Source: Clostridiales bacterium
Lineage (GTDB): Bacteria > Bacillota > Clostridia > Christensenellales > Borkfalkiaceae
Direction: 5' to 3'
Length of the DNA stretch: 64,000 bases
NCBI GenBank assembly: GCA_022508285.1
Contig: JAFLVN010000004.1
Span: 1-64,000 of the forward strand
Below are positions 23,316 to 33,800 of the stretch, one piece after another. The translations under genes and the position numbers were made by a program. Numbering within the stretch: position 1 is the stretch's first letter; each line of letters starts with the position of its first letter. A model generated the notes under the pieces. That model saw nothing but the letters and a program-made list of their open reading frames with translations, did no database searches and had not been told where the DNA came from.

Positions 23316-23342
23316 ATTACCCCAAAAATACGGAGGACAAAA

Positions 23343-23840
23343 ATGGCAAAAATAGCAATAATAATGGGCAGCAAATCAGACTTCGGCGTAGTTAAGCCCG
23401 CCGTAAGCGTCATAAAGGATTTCGGTGTAGAGTGCGAAGTCAGAGTAATCTCCGCACACCGCACGCCCGAAGAGGCGCATGAGTTCTCTCAAACTGCCAA
23501 AGAGCGTGGGATAGAGGTGATAATCTGCGCCGCAGGCAAGGCTGCACACCTCGGAGGGGTAATTGCCGCAAATACGACTTTGCCCGTTATCGGTCTGCCC
23601 GTTAAAACGGATATGATGGGTGGGCTTGACAGCCTTCTTTCCATCGTGCAGATGCCCTCCGGTATACCCGTTGCCACAGTAGGCGTGAACGGCGGAGAGA
23701 ACGCAGGACTGCTCGCCTTGCAGATACTCGGTGTAAAATATCCCGAAATCGCCCAAAAGCTTGCAGACTATAAGTCAAAGATGAGGGATAAAATAAATTC
23801 CGACGATATTGCTCTGCAAAAAGAAGTGGAGCAGCTTTAA
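23343..23840 (+). CDS. purE: N5-carboxyaminoimidazole ribonucleotide mutase
   Basis: A 165-residue enzyme of de novo purine synthesis, interconverting N5-CAIR and CAIR. Hallmarks are [10 protein letters not shown] at the N-terminus, the SAHRTPEEA loop (about 42-50), [17 protein letters not shown] and [10 protein letters not shown]. The start at 23343 is preceded by GGAGG; an in-frame ATG at 23307 lies upstream of the SD and is rejected. It is the first pur gene of the series. purK is not in this window. A terminator-like hairpin separates it from purC. Confidence 0.95.
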   Translation: MAKIAIIMGSKSDFGVVKPAVSVIKDFGVECEVRVISAHRTPEEAHEFSQTAKERGIEVIICAAGKAAHLGGVIAANTTLPVIGLPVKTDMMGGLDSLLSIVQMPSGIPVATVGVNGGENAGLLALQILGVKYPEIAQKLADYKSKMRDKINSDDIALQKEVEQL

Positions 23841-23847
23841 AACTATA

Positions 23848-23872
23848 CCCGCAGTGCGCTCTGCGGGTTTTT
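23848..23872 (+). terminator. Terminator or attenuator between purE and purC
   Basis: CCCGCAG (23848-23854), a 6-nt loop, CTGCGGG (23861-23867) and TTTTT. It lies inside what otherwise looks like one pur operon, so it may reduce or regulate read-through into purC. Confidence 0.8.
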
Positions 23873-23964
23873 ACATTAAACAGCGTATATGCTTCGCAGT
23901 TTAAATAATTAATTGTGAATACCCCTTAACGGGCAAGATTTTTAAATTTTCAAGGAGAAAACTT

Positions 23965-24684
23965 ATGCAGAAAAAGGAACAGCTTTACGAAGGCAAGGCA
24001 AAAAAGGTTTACGCAACTGAAAACCCCGACTACGTTATCGTCTCATATAAGGACGACGCAACGGCGTTCAACGGTTTAAAGAAGGGCACGATTAGCGGCA
24101 AGGGCGTAATCAACAACAAGATGAGCAATCTTATGATGGCAATGCTTGAAAAGAAGGGGATTCCCACGCACCTCGTTGAGCAGATTGACGACAGGAACAC
24201 CGTTGTAAAAAAGGTTGAGATTGTTCCCCTCGAAGTAATTATAAGAAACGTGGCCGCCGGCAGCTTTTCAAAGCGCTACGGCGTTCCCGAGGGTACCCTT
24301 TTTAAAGCTCCCACAATAGAGTTTTCTTACAAAAACGACGACCTCGGCGACCCGCTTATAAACGATTATCATGCTTTGGCGTTAAATCTTGCCACGGCAG
24401 AGGAAATTGACACGATTAAGAAAATGGCGTTTGCCGTAAACGACGCAATGAAGTCGTTCTTCAAGGAACTGCATATCGACCTCATCGACTTCAAGCTTGA
24501 GTTCGGCAGATTCCACAACCAAATTGTTCTTGCCGACGAAATTTCTCCCGATACCTGCCGCTTCTGGGAAGCGGGTACGTGGGATACGACAAAGCACGTA
24601 AGTTTAGATAAGGACAGGTTCCGCCGTGACCTCGGCGGAGTAGAAGACGCATACGCCGAGATATTCAAGAGAATAGGCGGCTAA
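23965..24684 (+). CDS. purC: Phosphoribosylaminoimidazole-succinocarboxamide synthase
   Basis: A 239-residue ATP-dependent ligase that joins CAIR and aspartate to give SAICAR. LYEGKAKKVY near the N-terminus, the EVIIRNVAAGS motif (about 91-101), and LIDFKLEFG are typical, as is the late SPDTCRFW segment. The SD AAGGAG is strong. The 92-nt gap after the purE terminator holds no clear promoter, only AT-rich sequence, so expression probably depends on read-through or an unrecognised site. Confidence 0.95.
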   Translation: MQKKEQLYEGKAKKVYATENPDYVIVSYKDDATAFNGLKKGTISGKGVINNKMSNLMMAMLEKKGIPTHLVEQIDDRNTVVKKVEIVPLEVIIRNVAAGSFSKRYGVPEGTLFKAPTIEFSYKNDDLGDPLINDYHALALNLATAEEIDTIKKMAFAVNDAMKSFFKELHIDLIDFKLEFGRFHNQIVLADEISPDTCRFWEAGTWDTTKHVSLDKDRFRRDLGGVEDAYAEIFKRIGG

Positions 24685-24705
24685 ATTTTTTCGGAATAAA
24701 TTATT

Positions 24706-26133
24706 ATGTATTTGAGATCCAAAAAACTTCCTTTTGACAGCATGCACGAGGAGTGCGGCGTATTCGGCGTATATTCACAGGAGAACCGCAACGTTGCGCA
24801 TACCGTATATTACGGTCTGTACGCCCTTCAGCACAGAGGGCAGGAGAGTGCGGGTATTGCCGTTGCCTTTGCCGACAAAATAACCTATTTCAAAGGCATG
24901 GGGCTTGCGGCAGACGTGTTCGGTCACGGTGCGCTTGAAGAGTTTCCCGAAGGCGACGTGGCAATAGGTCACGTCCGCTACTCAACGACGGGGGCAAGCC
25001 AGCTGTTGAACGCCCAGCCTGTGGTATTTGCCGGCAAATGCGGAAAAATGGCTGTTGCGCACAACGGTAACCTTATAAATACCAAACAGCTCCGTGATGA
25101 ATTGATAGCGCAGAATGCCGTATTCCAGACCACGATCGACTCGGAAGTTATAGCAATAATGATAAACAGCTTGTCAGACGGCGATATTATTACGGGTGTC
25201 AAGCGTGCCTGTGCAAAACTCAAGGGCTCGTATGCGCTTGTAATAATGACTTGCGACAAGCTTATAGCCGTGCGAGATCCGCATGGAATACGTCCTCTTT
25301 GCATAGGTACTACGGAAAGCGACGTTATAGTTGCGAGTGAGACGTGCGCTCTCGATGCAGTCAGCGCAAATTATCTCAGGGACGTAAAGCCGGGTGAAAT
25401 TGTAGTAATCGACGACAGCGGCATGCACTCATACTTTATGGACGATATTCCCAAAAAGGCGAGCATGTGCATATTCGAATACGTTTATTTTGCCCGCCAC
25501 GACTCGATTTTGGACGGCTACAGCGTATACGAGGCGAGGAAGGAAGCGGGCAAACTTCTTGCGAAATACTATCCCGTTGAAGCCGACCTTGTTTCGGGCG
25601 TGCCCGACTCGGCTAACGTCGCGGCACGAGGCTATTCCGAGGAGAGCGGTATACCTTTCGTGGAAGCGCTCGCTAAAAACAGATACGTCGGCAGAACCTT
25701 CATTCAGCCCGACCAGCGGCAGAGGGAAAACAGCTTAAACGTAAAAATGAACGCTCTAAGAGCAAACATTAGGGACAAGCGTGTTATTATTATCGACGAC
25801 TCTATCGTGCGCGGCACAACCATGCGCAAGATAATAAAAATGCTGCGTAATGCGGGCGCTAAGGAAGTTCATATAAGAATTTGTTCTCCGATAATAAAGC
25901 ATCCCTGCCACCTCGGCATAGATATACAGACCTATTCACAGCTTATAGGCGCATACAAAAACGAGGAGCAGATTTGCGAGAGTCTTGGAGCAGACAGCGT
26001 GCATTATCTTTCCATAGAGCAGCTTGTCAGCACCTGCGACGGGGCACATACGGGTTTCTGTCTCGGCTGTTTCAACGGCAAATATCCATATCCGCTTGAC
26101 GAGTACGAAACGGATAAACATAAATTCGAATAA
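24706..26133 (+). CDS. purF: Amidophosphoribosyltransferase
   Basis: A 475-residue enzyme for the first committed step of purine synthesis (PRPP plus glutamine to phosphoribosylamine). The N-terminal glutaminase begins at Cys17 (EECGVFG), so residues 1-16 are a short propeptide, as in B. subtilis PurF. The phosphoribosyltransferase domain has IIIDDSIVRGTT near residue 364. Four cysteines in the SMCIFEY, RICSPI and FCLGC segments match the 4Fe-4S ligands of the Bacillus-type enzyme, suggesting oxygen sensitivity. The SD is weak (GGA); a second in-frame ATG at codon 13 is possible. Confidence 0.95.
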   Translation: MYLRSKKLPFDSMHEECGVFGVYSQENRNVAHTVYYGLYALQHRGQESAGIAVAFADKITYFKGMGLAADVFGHGALEEFPEGDVAIGHVRYSTTGASQLLNAQPVVFAGKCGKMAVAHNGNLINTKQLRDELIAQNAVFQTTIDSEVIAIMINSLSDGDIITGVKRACAKLKGSYALVIMTCDKLIAVRDPHGIRPLCIGTTESDVIVASETCALDAVSANYLRDVKPGEIVVIDDSGMHSYFMDDIPKKASMCIFEYVYFARHDSILDGYSVYEARKEAGKLLAKYYPVEADLVSGVPDSANVAARGYSEESGIPFVEALAKNRYVGRTFIQPDQRQRENSLNVKMNALRANIRDKRVIIIDDSIVRGTTMRKIIKMLRNAGAKEVHIRICSPIIKHPCHLGIDIQTYSQLIGAYKNEEQICESLGADSVHYLSIEQLVSTCDGAHTGFCLGCFNGKYPYPLDEYETDKHKFE

Positions 26134-26151
26134 TTTTCACGGAGGATACAA

Positions 26152-27171
26152 ATGGCAATTTCATATAAGGACAGCGGAGTAGACGTAGAGAGAGGCTACG
26201 AGGCTGTCAGGTTGATGAAGGAACACGTTAAGTCTACATATACCGAAGGCGTTTTGGGCGATATAGGTTCTTTCGGCGGATTTTTTGCAATGCCCAAGGG
26301 TATGAAAGAGCCCGTGCTCGTTGCGGGTACGGACGGCGTGGGCACAAAATTGAAGTACGCAATAATTTCTGAAAAGTACAACACAATCGGCATTGACGCC
26401 GTTGCTATGTGTGTCAACGACATAGTGTGTCAGGGTGCAAAGCCACTGTTTTTCCTTGATTACTTTGCTTCCGGTAGTCTTAACCCTCAGCAGGTTGCCG
26501 ACGTTGTTTCGGGCGTTGCAGATGGGTGCAGGCAGTCGGGTGCGGCGTTAATCGGCGGCGAAACGGCAGAGATGCCCGGATTCTATCCCGATGGCGACTT
26601 CGACGTTGCGGGCTTTGCCGTAGGCGTAGTAGATAAAAAGAAGATAATCAACGGCAGTAAAATAAAGTCGGGCGACGTGCTTATAGGCATAAAATCAAGC
26701 GGTATTCACTCCAACGGCTATTCTCTTGTAAGAAAGCTTTGGGGCGAGAACGTTGAAGATTTAAAGAAGTACGACGCAGACCTCGGCGCAGTGCCTTTAG
26801 ACGTGTTGCTTACGCCTACTAAAATTTACGTAAAGAGCATACTTGCACTCATTGAAAAGGTAAAAGTTAAGGGAATAGCGCACATTACGGGAGGCGGATT
26901 TATAGAGAATATTCCCCGCATATTCCCGGATGGCATAGGCTGCCAGATTGATACAAAATCTTATGAACTCCCCAAAATATTCCAGCTGATGGTTAAGAAA
27001 GCCAAAATAACCAAAGAGCAGGCCTATAACACGTTCAATATGGGCATTGGTATGGTTGTTTGCGTAGCAAAAAAGGACGTTGAAGCGACGATTGCCCAGC
27101 TTGAGAGCACGGGCGAAAGCTGCGTAATTCTCGGCAAAACGGTAAAGGGCAGCGGAGTAAAGCTTAAATGA
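26152..27171 (+). CDS. purM: Phosphoribosylformylglycinamidine cyclo-ligase
   Basis: A 339-residue AIR synthetase, closing the imidazole ring with ATP. The PurM fold motifs VAGTDGVGTKLK (about 59-70), GGETAEMPGFY (about 137-147) and HITGGGFIENIPR (about 245-257) are present. The length is typical. The SD GGAGG lies upstream. It overlaps purN by 4 nt (ATGA). Confidence 0.96.
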   Translation: MAISYKDSGVDVERGYEAVRLMKEHVKSTYTEGVLGDIGSFGGFFAMPKGMKEPVLVAGTDGVGTKLKYAIISEKYNTIGIDAVAMCVNDIVCQGAKPLFFLDYFASGSLNPQQVADVVSGVADGCRQSGAALIGGETAEMPGFYPDGDFDVAGFAVGVVDKKKIINGSKIKSGDVLIGIKSSGIHSNGYSLVRKLWGENVEDLKKYDADLGAVPLDVLLTPTKIYVKSILALIEKVKVKGIAHITGGGFIENIPRIFPDGIGCQIDTKSYELPKIFQLMVKKAKITKEQAYNTFNMGIGMVVCVAKKDVEATIAQLESTGESCVILGKTVKGSGVKLK

Positions 27172-27782
27172 AAAGAATAGCTGTTTTCGCCTCGGGCGGC
27201 GGAACGGATTTTCAATCTATAATAGACGCAAACGAGAGGGAAAAATTTTGCGAAATTTCATATCTCATTGCCTCTAAAGATGGTATAGGCGCTATCGAAA
27301 GAGCAAAAAAGCACGGTATAAAAACTGCGGTTTTTGCAAAAAAAGACTATCCCGATTTAGAGATTTTGTACAGCAAGCTCACAGAACTTTTAACGGCAGA
27401 AAAGGTGGATTACATAGTACTTGCTGGCTGGCTGAAAATTATTCCCGAAAGCTTTATAAAAAGGTTTGAAAACAGAATTATAAATATACACCCGTCGCTC
27501 ATTCCCGCATTCTGCGGTGCGGGTTACTACGGGCTCAAGGTGCACCAAGCGGTATTGGAGTACGGCGCAAAAGTATCGGGTTGCACGGTTCACTTTGTAA
27601 ACGAAATTCCCGACGGCGGCGCAATAATAGCGCAACATGCGGTAAACGTGGAGGACGGCGACACGCCCGAAAGTTTGCAGGCACGTATTCTTGAAGAAGA
27701 GCACAAGCTTCTGCCGTACTGCGTTAAAAAGCTCTGCGAAGGCAAAATTCAAAAACAAGGCAGAGTAGTCATTATAAAATAA
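27168..27782 (+). CDS. purN: Phosphoribosylglycinamide formyltransferase
   Basis: A 204-residue folate-dependent enzyme that transfers a formyl group from 10-formyl-THF to GAR. It begins with IAVFASGGGTDFQ, and has the catalytic RIINIHPSLIPAF segment (about 102-114) and the GCTVHFVNEIPDGGAII region with the conserved His and Asp. It is coupled to purM. Confidence 0.95.
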   Translation: MKRIAVFASGGGTDFQSIIDANEREKFCEISYLIASKDGIGAIERAKKHGIKTAVFAKKDYPDLEILYSKLTELLTAEKVDYIVLAGWLKIIPESFIKRFENRIINIHPSLIPAFCGAGYYGLKVHQAVLEYGAKVSGCTVHFVNEIPDGGAIIAQHAVNVEDGDTPESLQARILEEEHKLLPYCVKKLCEGKIQKQGRVVIIK

Positions 27783-27804
27783 AAACGTTTGAAGAGGATA
27801 TAGT

Positions 27805-29424
27805 ATGAAAATGAAAAAGCGTGCGCTCGTAAGCGTATCCGATAAGGCGGGAGTGGTAGACTTCTGCAAAGGACTTGTTGAAAACGGTTTTGAAATTATA
27901 TCCACGGGCGGCACGGCAAAGGCGTTAAAGGATGCAGGGCTCAAAGTGATAGGAATTTCCGATATCACGGGTTTCCCCGAGTGCCTTGACGGCAGAGTAA
28001 AAACTCTTCACCCCAACGTGCATGCGGGGCTTTTGGCTATGCGTTCCAACCCCGAGCATATGGCTCAGCTTGAAAAGCTCAACATAAACACAATCGACAT
28101 AGTCTGTGTAAACCTATATCCTTTCAAAGCCACGCTTTTAAAGGGGGCTGATTTTGCCGAGTGCATTGAAAATATCGATATCGGCGGTCCCACAATGATA
28201 AGGGCTGCGGCTAAAAACTATCAGGACGTTGCGGTAATTGTCGATCCCAAAGACTATAATAGAGTTCTCGACGAGCTGAAAAACGGCGGTGTTACCCTTG
28301 AAACAAAGAAATATTTGCAGTATAAAGTGTTTGCGCATACCGCCGTATACGACAGCTTAATTTCAAATTACCTCGCCGCACAGCTCGGCATAACATTCCC
28401 CGAACAGGTCACCTTTGCTTATGAAAAGGCGCAGGATATGCGCTACGGTGAAAACCCTCAGCAGCAGGCGGTATTCTACAACGAGCAGTTCATTCGTCCC
28501 GGTTCGCTTTCGTCTGCAAAACAGCTTTGGGGTAAGGAGCTTTCATATAACAACATAAACGACGCCAACGGTGCGCTTGAGCTTTTAAAAGAGTACGGTG
28601 ATACTCCCGCAGTCGTCGCTTGCAAGCATGCAAACCCCTGCGGAGTGGGTACGGGTAAGAGCATTCATGAAGCATATATGCGGGCATATAATTCCGACCC
28701 TGTGTCCGTTTTCGGCGGAATACTCGCAATAAACGGCTCGGTTGACGAGGCTACGGCAAACGAAATAAATAAAATATTCATTGAAATTGTAATGGCTCCC
28801 GACTATACGCCCGAAGCTCTTGCAATTCTCGAAGCAAAGAAAAATATCAGACTTTTAAAGATTGAAAATATCTCCGCAAGACGAGAGCCGACCGCCTTTG
28901 ATATGAAAAAGGTTTACGGCGGACTTCTCGTTCAGCAGTACGACGAAAGTCTGCTTCACGGCGAGGATATGAATTTGTTCAAAAACAAAGCAACTGTGGA
29001 AGAAATTACAACTCCCGCAGGCAAAAAGAGAAAGACTTACGGCTTGGGCGTTGTTACAAACCGTGCGCCCACGGCGGAGGAAGTTGAAGCGTTACTTTTC
29101 AACTGGAAAGTAGTTAAGCACACCAAGTCCAATGCAATTGTTATCGGCAAGGCGGGCAAAACTACGGGTATCGGTATGGGACAGACCAACCGCATCTGGG
29201 CGGCTCAGCAGGCAATAGCTCATGCGGGCGCAGAGGCAAAGGGTTCGGTTATGGCTTCCGATGCGTTTTTCCCTTTCCCCGACTGCGTAGAGGAGTGCAT
29301 AAAAGCGGGCATAACCGCAATTATTCAACCTGGCGGCTCCATTCAGGACGAGGCTTCTGTTGAAGCTTGCAACGCCGCGGGAATAGCTATGGTATTCGTA
29401 GGCGACAGACATTTCAAACATTGA
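27805..29424 (+). CDS. purH: Bifunctional AICAR transformylase/IMP cyclohydrolase
   Basis: A 539-residue enzyme for the last two steps to IMP. The N-terminal MGS-like cyclohydrolase domain (about 1-150) shows [10 protein letters not shown] and [13 protein letters not shown]; the AICAR transformylase domain follows with the [10 protein letters not shown] motif (about 273-282), and the usual SDAFFPFPD near the C-terminus. The length is slightly above the usual 510-520. The ATG at 27805 has GAGG upstream. A 124-bp element with terminal inverted repeats begins right after its stop. Confidence 0.95.
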   Translation: MKMKKRALVSVSDKAGVVDFCKGLVENGFEIISTGGTAKALKDAGLKVIGISDITGFPECLDGRVKTLHPNVHAGLLAMRSNPEHMAQLEKLNINTIDIVCVNLYPFKATLLKGADFAECIENIDIGGPTMIRAAAKNYQDVAVIVDPKDYNRVLDELKNGGVTLETKKYLQYKVFAHTAVYDSLISNYLAAQLGITFPEQVTFAYEKAQDMRYGENPQQQAVFYNEQFIRPGSLSSAKQLWGKELSYNNINDANGALELLKEYGDTPAVVACKHANPCGVGTGKSIHEAYMRAYNSDPVSVFGGILAINGSVDEATANEINKIFIEIVMAPDYTPEALAILEAKKNIRLLKIENISARREPTAFDMKKVYGGLLVQQYDESLLHGEDMNLFKNKATVEEITTPAGKKRKTYGLGVVTNRAPTAEEVEALLFNWKVVKHTKSNAIVIGKAGKTTGIGMGQTNRIWAAQQAIAHAGAEAKGSVMASDAFFPFPDCVEECIKAGITAIIQPGGSIQDEASVEACNAAGIAMVFVGDRHFKH

Positions 29425-29425
29425 T

Positions 29426-29549
29426 TTAAAAGTATATATACTTCGCATAACTTTGTCAAACTGCGCATTTCTTCGGGTCATTTACGCATTAGTAAACTCC
29501 CCTTGAAAAATGCTCGTTTTCCTCGTTCTGCTCGTATCTCTACTTTTAA
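29426..29549. repeat. MITE-like element with 16-bp imperfect terminal inverted repeats
   Basis: The left end (TTAAAAGTATATATAC, 29426-29441) and the reverse complement of the right end (TTAAAAGTAGAGATAC, 29534-29549) match at 14 of 16 positions. The interior has no ORF. It fills most of the purH-purD gap, the largest in the operon. No target-site duplication is obvious. Only one copy is in this window, so its repetitive nature elsewhere is inferred. Confidence 0.5.
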
Positions 29550-29606
29550 TTTGTAACAACTTACACACCAATATATCCTTTAACGAACGATTTTTAAGGT
29601 AAAGTT

Positions 29607-30887
29607 ATGAACGTACTTGTCATAGGTAACGGCGGCAGGGAACACGCCATATTGCAAGCTTTAAGAAAGAGTAAAAAAGTGGATAGGCTCTATTGCATGA
29701 AGGGCAACGCCGGCACGGCGCAAATAGCCGAAAACGTCAACGTTGACTACATGAATATAGAGGCGGTTAAAAAGTACGCCGAGGAGCATCCCGAAATAGA
29801 TTATTACGTGGTTGCCCCCGACGACCCTCTTGCGCTCGGACTTGTTGACGAGCTCGAGTCTATGGGCAAGCGCTGCTTCGGTCCGAGAAAGAACGCCGCA
29901 ATTATCGAGGCAAGCAAGGCTTACGCTAAAAGCCTTATGAAAAAGTATAATATTCCCACCGCCGAGTCGGAGACGTTTGATAACTATGAAGCCGCTCTCG
30001 ACTATATTCGCAGAAAGGGCGCGCCTATCGTTCTGAAAGCAGACGGCCTTGCGCTCGGCAAGGGCGTACTTGTGTGCGATACGCTCAAGCAGGCGGAAGA
30101 AGGCTTAAAAGAGATTATGCTCGATAAAACATTCGGTGCGGCGGGCAATGTTATAGTTATCGAAGAGTGCATGCGCGGACTTAAATACACACCCGGCGAA
30201 GAGGTTTCCGTTCTTGCATTCACCGATGGCAAAACTATTGTCCCCATGATAACCGCCTGCGACCACAAGCGTGCAAACGATGGCGACAAGGGGCTCAACA
30301 CAGGCGGTATGGGCACTTTCTCACCCTGTCCGTTCTGGACAAAGGAGCTTGAGGAAGAGGTCTTAAATAAAATAATGATTCCCACGATGAACGCATTGAA
30401 CGCCGAGGGCAGAACCTTTAAGGGTTGTCTCTATTTCGGGCTCATGCGCACGGACAAGGGAATGAAAGTTGTTGAATACAACTCACGCTTCGGCGATCCC
30501 GAAACACAGGTCGTTCTGCCTATGCTAAAAACCGATTTAATGGAAATTTTCGAGGCGGTCACAGACGAACGGCTTTCCGATATAAAAATCGAATGGGAGA
30601 ACGGCGCCTGCGTGTGCGTAGTGCTTGCAAGCGGCGGCTATCCGTTAAGTTATAACAAAGGCAAAGAAATTAAAATCGGCGATATCGGCGACTGCACTAT
30701 TGTGCATGCAGGCACGGCAATTAAGGACGGCAAGTTGGTCACAAACGGCGGCAGAGTTTTAGGCGTAGTTGCAAAGGGCACGAATATTGAAAACGCCCGC
30801 AGAAAGGCATACGCCGCAGTCGAAAATATTAAATGGGAAAACATGCACTACCGCAAAGATATAGGAATAAAGTACCGCGAAGGCTAA
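29607..30887 (+). CDS. purD: Phosphoribosylamine--glycine ligase
   Basis: A 426-residue ATP-grasp enzyme (GAR synthetase). The N-terminus MNVLVIGNGGREHAI is diagnostic. The ATP-grasp region shows APIVLKADGLALGKGVLV, and NTGGMGTFSPCPFWT and EYNSRFGDPETQ mark the metal/substrate site. The SD AAGG is modest. It lies 182 nt after purH, beyond the inverted-repeat element, and ends 3 nt before purL. Confidence 0.95.
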   Translation: MNVLVIGNGGREHAILQALRKSKKVDRLYCMKGNAGTAQIAENVNVDYMNIEAVKKYAEEHPEIDYYVVAPDDPLALGLVDELESMGKRCFGPRKNAAIIEASKAYAKSLMKKYNIPTAESETFDNYEAALDYIRRKGAPIVLKADGLALGKGVLVCDTLKQAEEGLKEIMLDKTFGAAGNVIVIEECMRGLKYTPGEEVSVLAFTDGKTIVPMITACDHKRANDGDKGLNTGGMGTFSPCPFWTKELEEEVLNKIMIPTMNALNAEGRTFKGCLYFGLMRTDKGMKVVEYNSRFGDPETQVVLPMLKTDLMEIFEAVTDERLSDIKIEWENGACVCVVLASGGYPLSYNKGKEIKIGDIGDCTIVHAGTAIKDGKLVTNGGRVLGVVAKGTNIENARRKAYAAVENIKWENMHYRKDIGIKYREG

Positions 30888-30890
30888 AAG

Positions 30891-33800
30891 ATGATATACA
30901 GAATTTTTGTTGAAAAGAAAGACAATTTACAGGCTAAACAGACAATAAGCGATATCCGCAACCTTTTAAAAATTTCGGTTGAGGACGTTCGTCAGCTTTT
31001 ACGCTACGACGTGGACGGAATTTCCGAAGAAGAATTTAAGTCCGCCGTTCCTTGCGTATTCTCCGAGCCGCCCGTCGACAACGTGTATTTCGAGGAAGTA
31101 TCTTTCCCTAAAGATTACAGCGTGTTCGCAATTGCATACCTCACCGGTCAGTACGACCAGCGTGCGGACAGTGCGGCGCAGTGCGTTCAGCTACTCACGC
31201 AGAAAGAGCGCCCCATTGTAAAATGTGCGAGGATTTATGCCGTTAAGGGTGCGGACGCACAGCAGTTGGAGCGCATTAAAAAGCACCTTATAAATCCCGT
31301 TGAAAGCGAGGAAGTCTCGCTTGAAAAGCCTTTATCGCTTGCTCACCAAACGGTTGAAGCGGAAGACGTTAAAAACGTGGAGGGCTTTATTTCCTTTGAC
31401 GGAAATCAGATCAAGGCATATCATGCGCAGATGGGGCTCGCCATGTCGGTAGAGGATCTTGCTTTTGTGCGTGATTATTTTGCAAAAGAGGGCAGAAATC
31501 CCACCGAAACGGAAATAAAGGTTATCGACACCTATTGGTCTGACCACTGCCGTCACACAACTTTTTCAACCGAGCTTAAAAATATAACGGTGAACAGCGA
31601 TAACGATAAGGTAAACGAAGCTCTCGCTCTGTACAGAGAGCTATTTGCCGAACTCTATAAGGACAGACCGGACAAATACCCCTGCCTTATGGATATTGCC
31701 ACCATTGCCGTTAAAAAGCTTAAAAAAGAGGGCAAGCTCAATAATCTCGACGAATCGGACGAGATTAACGCATGCTCTATAAAGGTTGACGCCATGCTCG
31801 ACGGCAAAAAGCAGAAGTACACCGTAATGTTCAAAAACGAAACGCACAATCACCCCACGGAGATTGAGCCTTTCGGCGGTGCGGCGACCTGCCTCGGCGG
31901 TGCAATCCGCGACCCTCTGTCGGGCAGAACGTACGTATTGCAGTCAATGCGAGTAACAGGTTGCGCCGACCCCACAGAACCCATTGAAAATACGCTTGCG
32001 GGCAAACTCCCGCAGAGAATTATAACTAAGACTGCCGCCTCGGGCTTCTCGTCATACGGCAATCAGATAGGTCTTGCCACTGGTCAAGTCGAGGAAGTGT
32101 ACCACCCCGGCTACAAGGCAAAGAGGCTTGAAACGGGCTTTGTTGTCGGCGGCGCAAAGTCGGATATGATTTACCGTGAAAAACCCAAAAAGGGCGACGT
32201 GATTATCCTTTTGGGCGGAGAAACAGGTCGCGACGGCTGCGGCGGTGCAACCGGGTCTTCCAAGGCGCACGATAAAAAGTCCGTGCAGACCTGCGGCGCC
32301 GAAGTGCAGAAGGGTAACGCACTGACCGAACGTAAATTGCAGCGTCTGTTCATGAATAAAGAGGCAACAACGCTCATAAAAAAATGTAACGACTTCGGTG
32401 CTGGCGGCGTTTCCGTAGCCATAGGCGAGCTTGCCGACGGGCTTGAAATTATGCTCGACAGAGTTCCCAAAAAGTACGAGGGGCTTTCGGGCACAGAGCT
32501 TGCAATCTCCGAATCTCAAGAGAGAATGGCGGTAGTGGTTGCAAAGGAAAACGTGGAAAAGTTCTCTGCGCTCGCCGCAGAAGAGAATCTCACCGCAACA
32601 CCCGTTGCCGTTGTTACGGACGACAGAAGAATGAAAATGTATCACCGAGGCAGGGCAATAGTCGACATTTCTCGAGACTTCCTTGATACGAACGGCGTAA
32701 AACAGTTTACCGACGCCGAGATAAACGAAAAGGTTACACCTTTCTTTGAGCTTCCCAATAAAAAGTCGTTCAATGAAGCGGCAAAAGAAACTTTGTCTCA
32801 GCTCAACGTTTGTTCCAAAAAGGGACTTGCCGAAATGTTCGACTCGACTATCGGTGCAAAGTCTGTATATATGCCTTTCGGTGGCAAGTATCAGCTTACC
32901 CCCGTAATTGCAATGGCGGCTAAGTTTGTCGGCGGCGAGACGGACGACTGTACGGTTTCGGCATACGGCTACAATCCCGAACTCATGTCAACTTCGCCTT
33001 TCACAGGCGCAATATATTCCATAATGACTTCGGTGTCCAAAGTAGTTGCAACAGGTGCAAAGTACGAGAATATCCGCCTATCATTGCAGGAATTTTTCAT
33101 GCGCCTTCGTGACGACAAAAAGAGGTGGGGCGTACCCACGGCGGCGCTACTCGGTGCCCTGTATGCGCAGATAGGTCTCGGACTCGGCGCAATCGGCGGC
33201 AAGGACAGCATGAGCGGTACGTTCGAAGATATCGACGTTCCGCCTACGCTCATTTCCTTTGCACTTGCGCCTTCAAAGGCTTCCAAGCTCATTACTAACG
33301 TGCTTACAAATAAGGGTCAGAAACTGTACTTCCTGCCCGCTAAAAAAGATAAGAATTACATTCCAGACTTTGATTACCTTAAAAAGTTGTACACTGTTGT
33401 CAACAATAATATTGAAAGCGGCAACATAAAGTTTGCAATGGTAGTAGAAAAGGGCGGAGTGTTTGCGGCTGTGGCTAAGTCCTGCTTCGGCAACGGGCTC
33501 GGCTTTAAATTCACCGCCGATTATAACATACTGTTTGCCGAGCACTACGGTGAAATTATTGTTTCCGCAGAAGATATTTCCAAGCTCGGCTTCATTGACG
33601 TTGTTGAATTAGGTCAAACTGCCAACGGCGGATTTACGCTCGGTAGAGAGAAAGTAGAGTATACAGATGCTCTCGAAGCATACACCAAAAAGCTTGACGG
33701 CGTATTCCCTGCAACTGCGGCAGCGGAGGGAAATGTACCCAACTGCGATTGCAAAGAGGGAAAGAAATACTCCAACATATCCACAAAAATTGCAAAGCCG

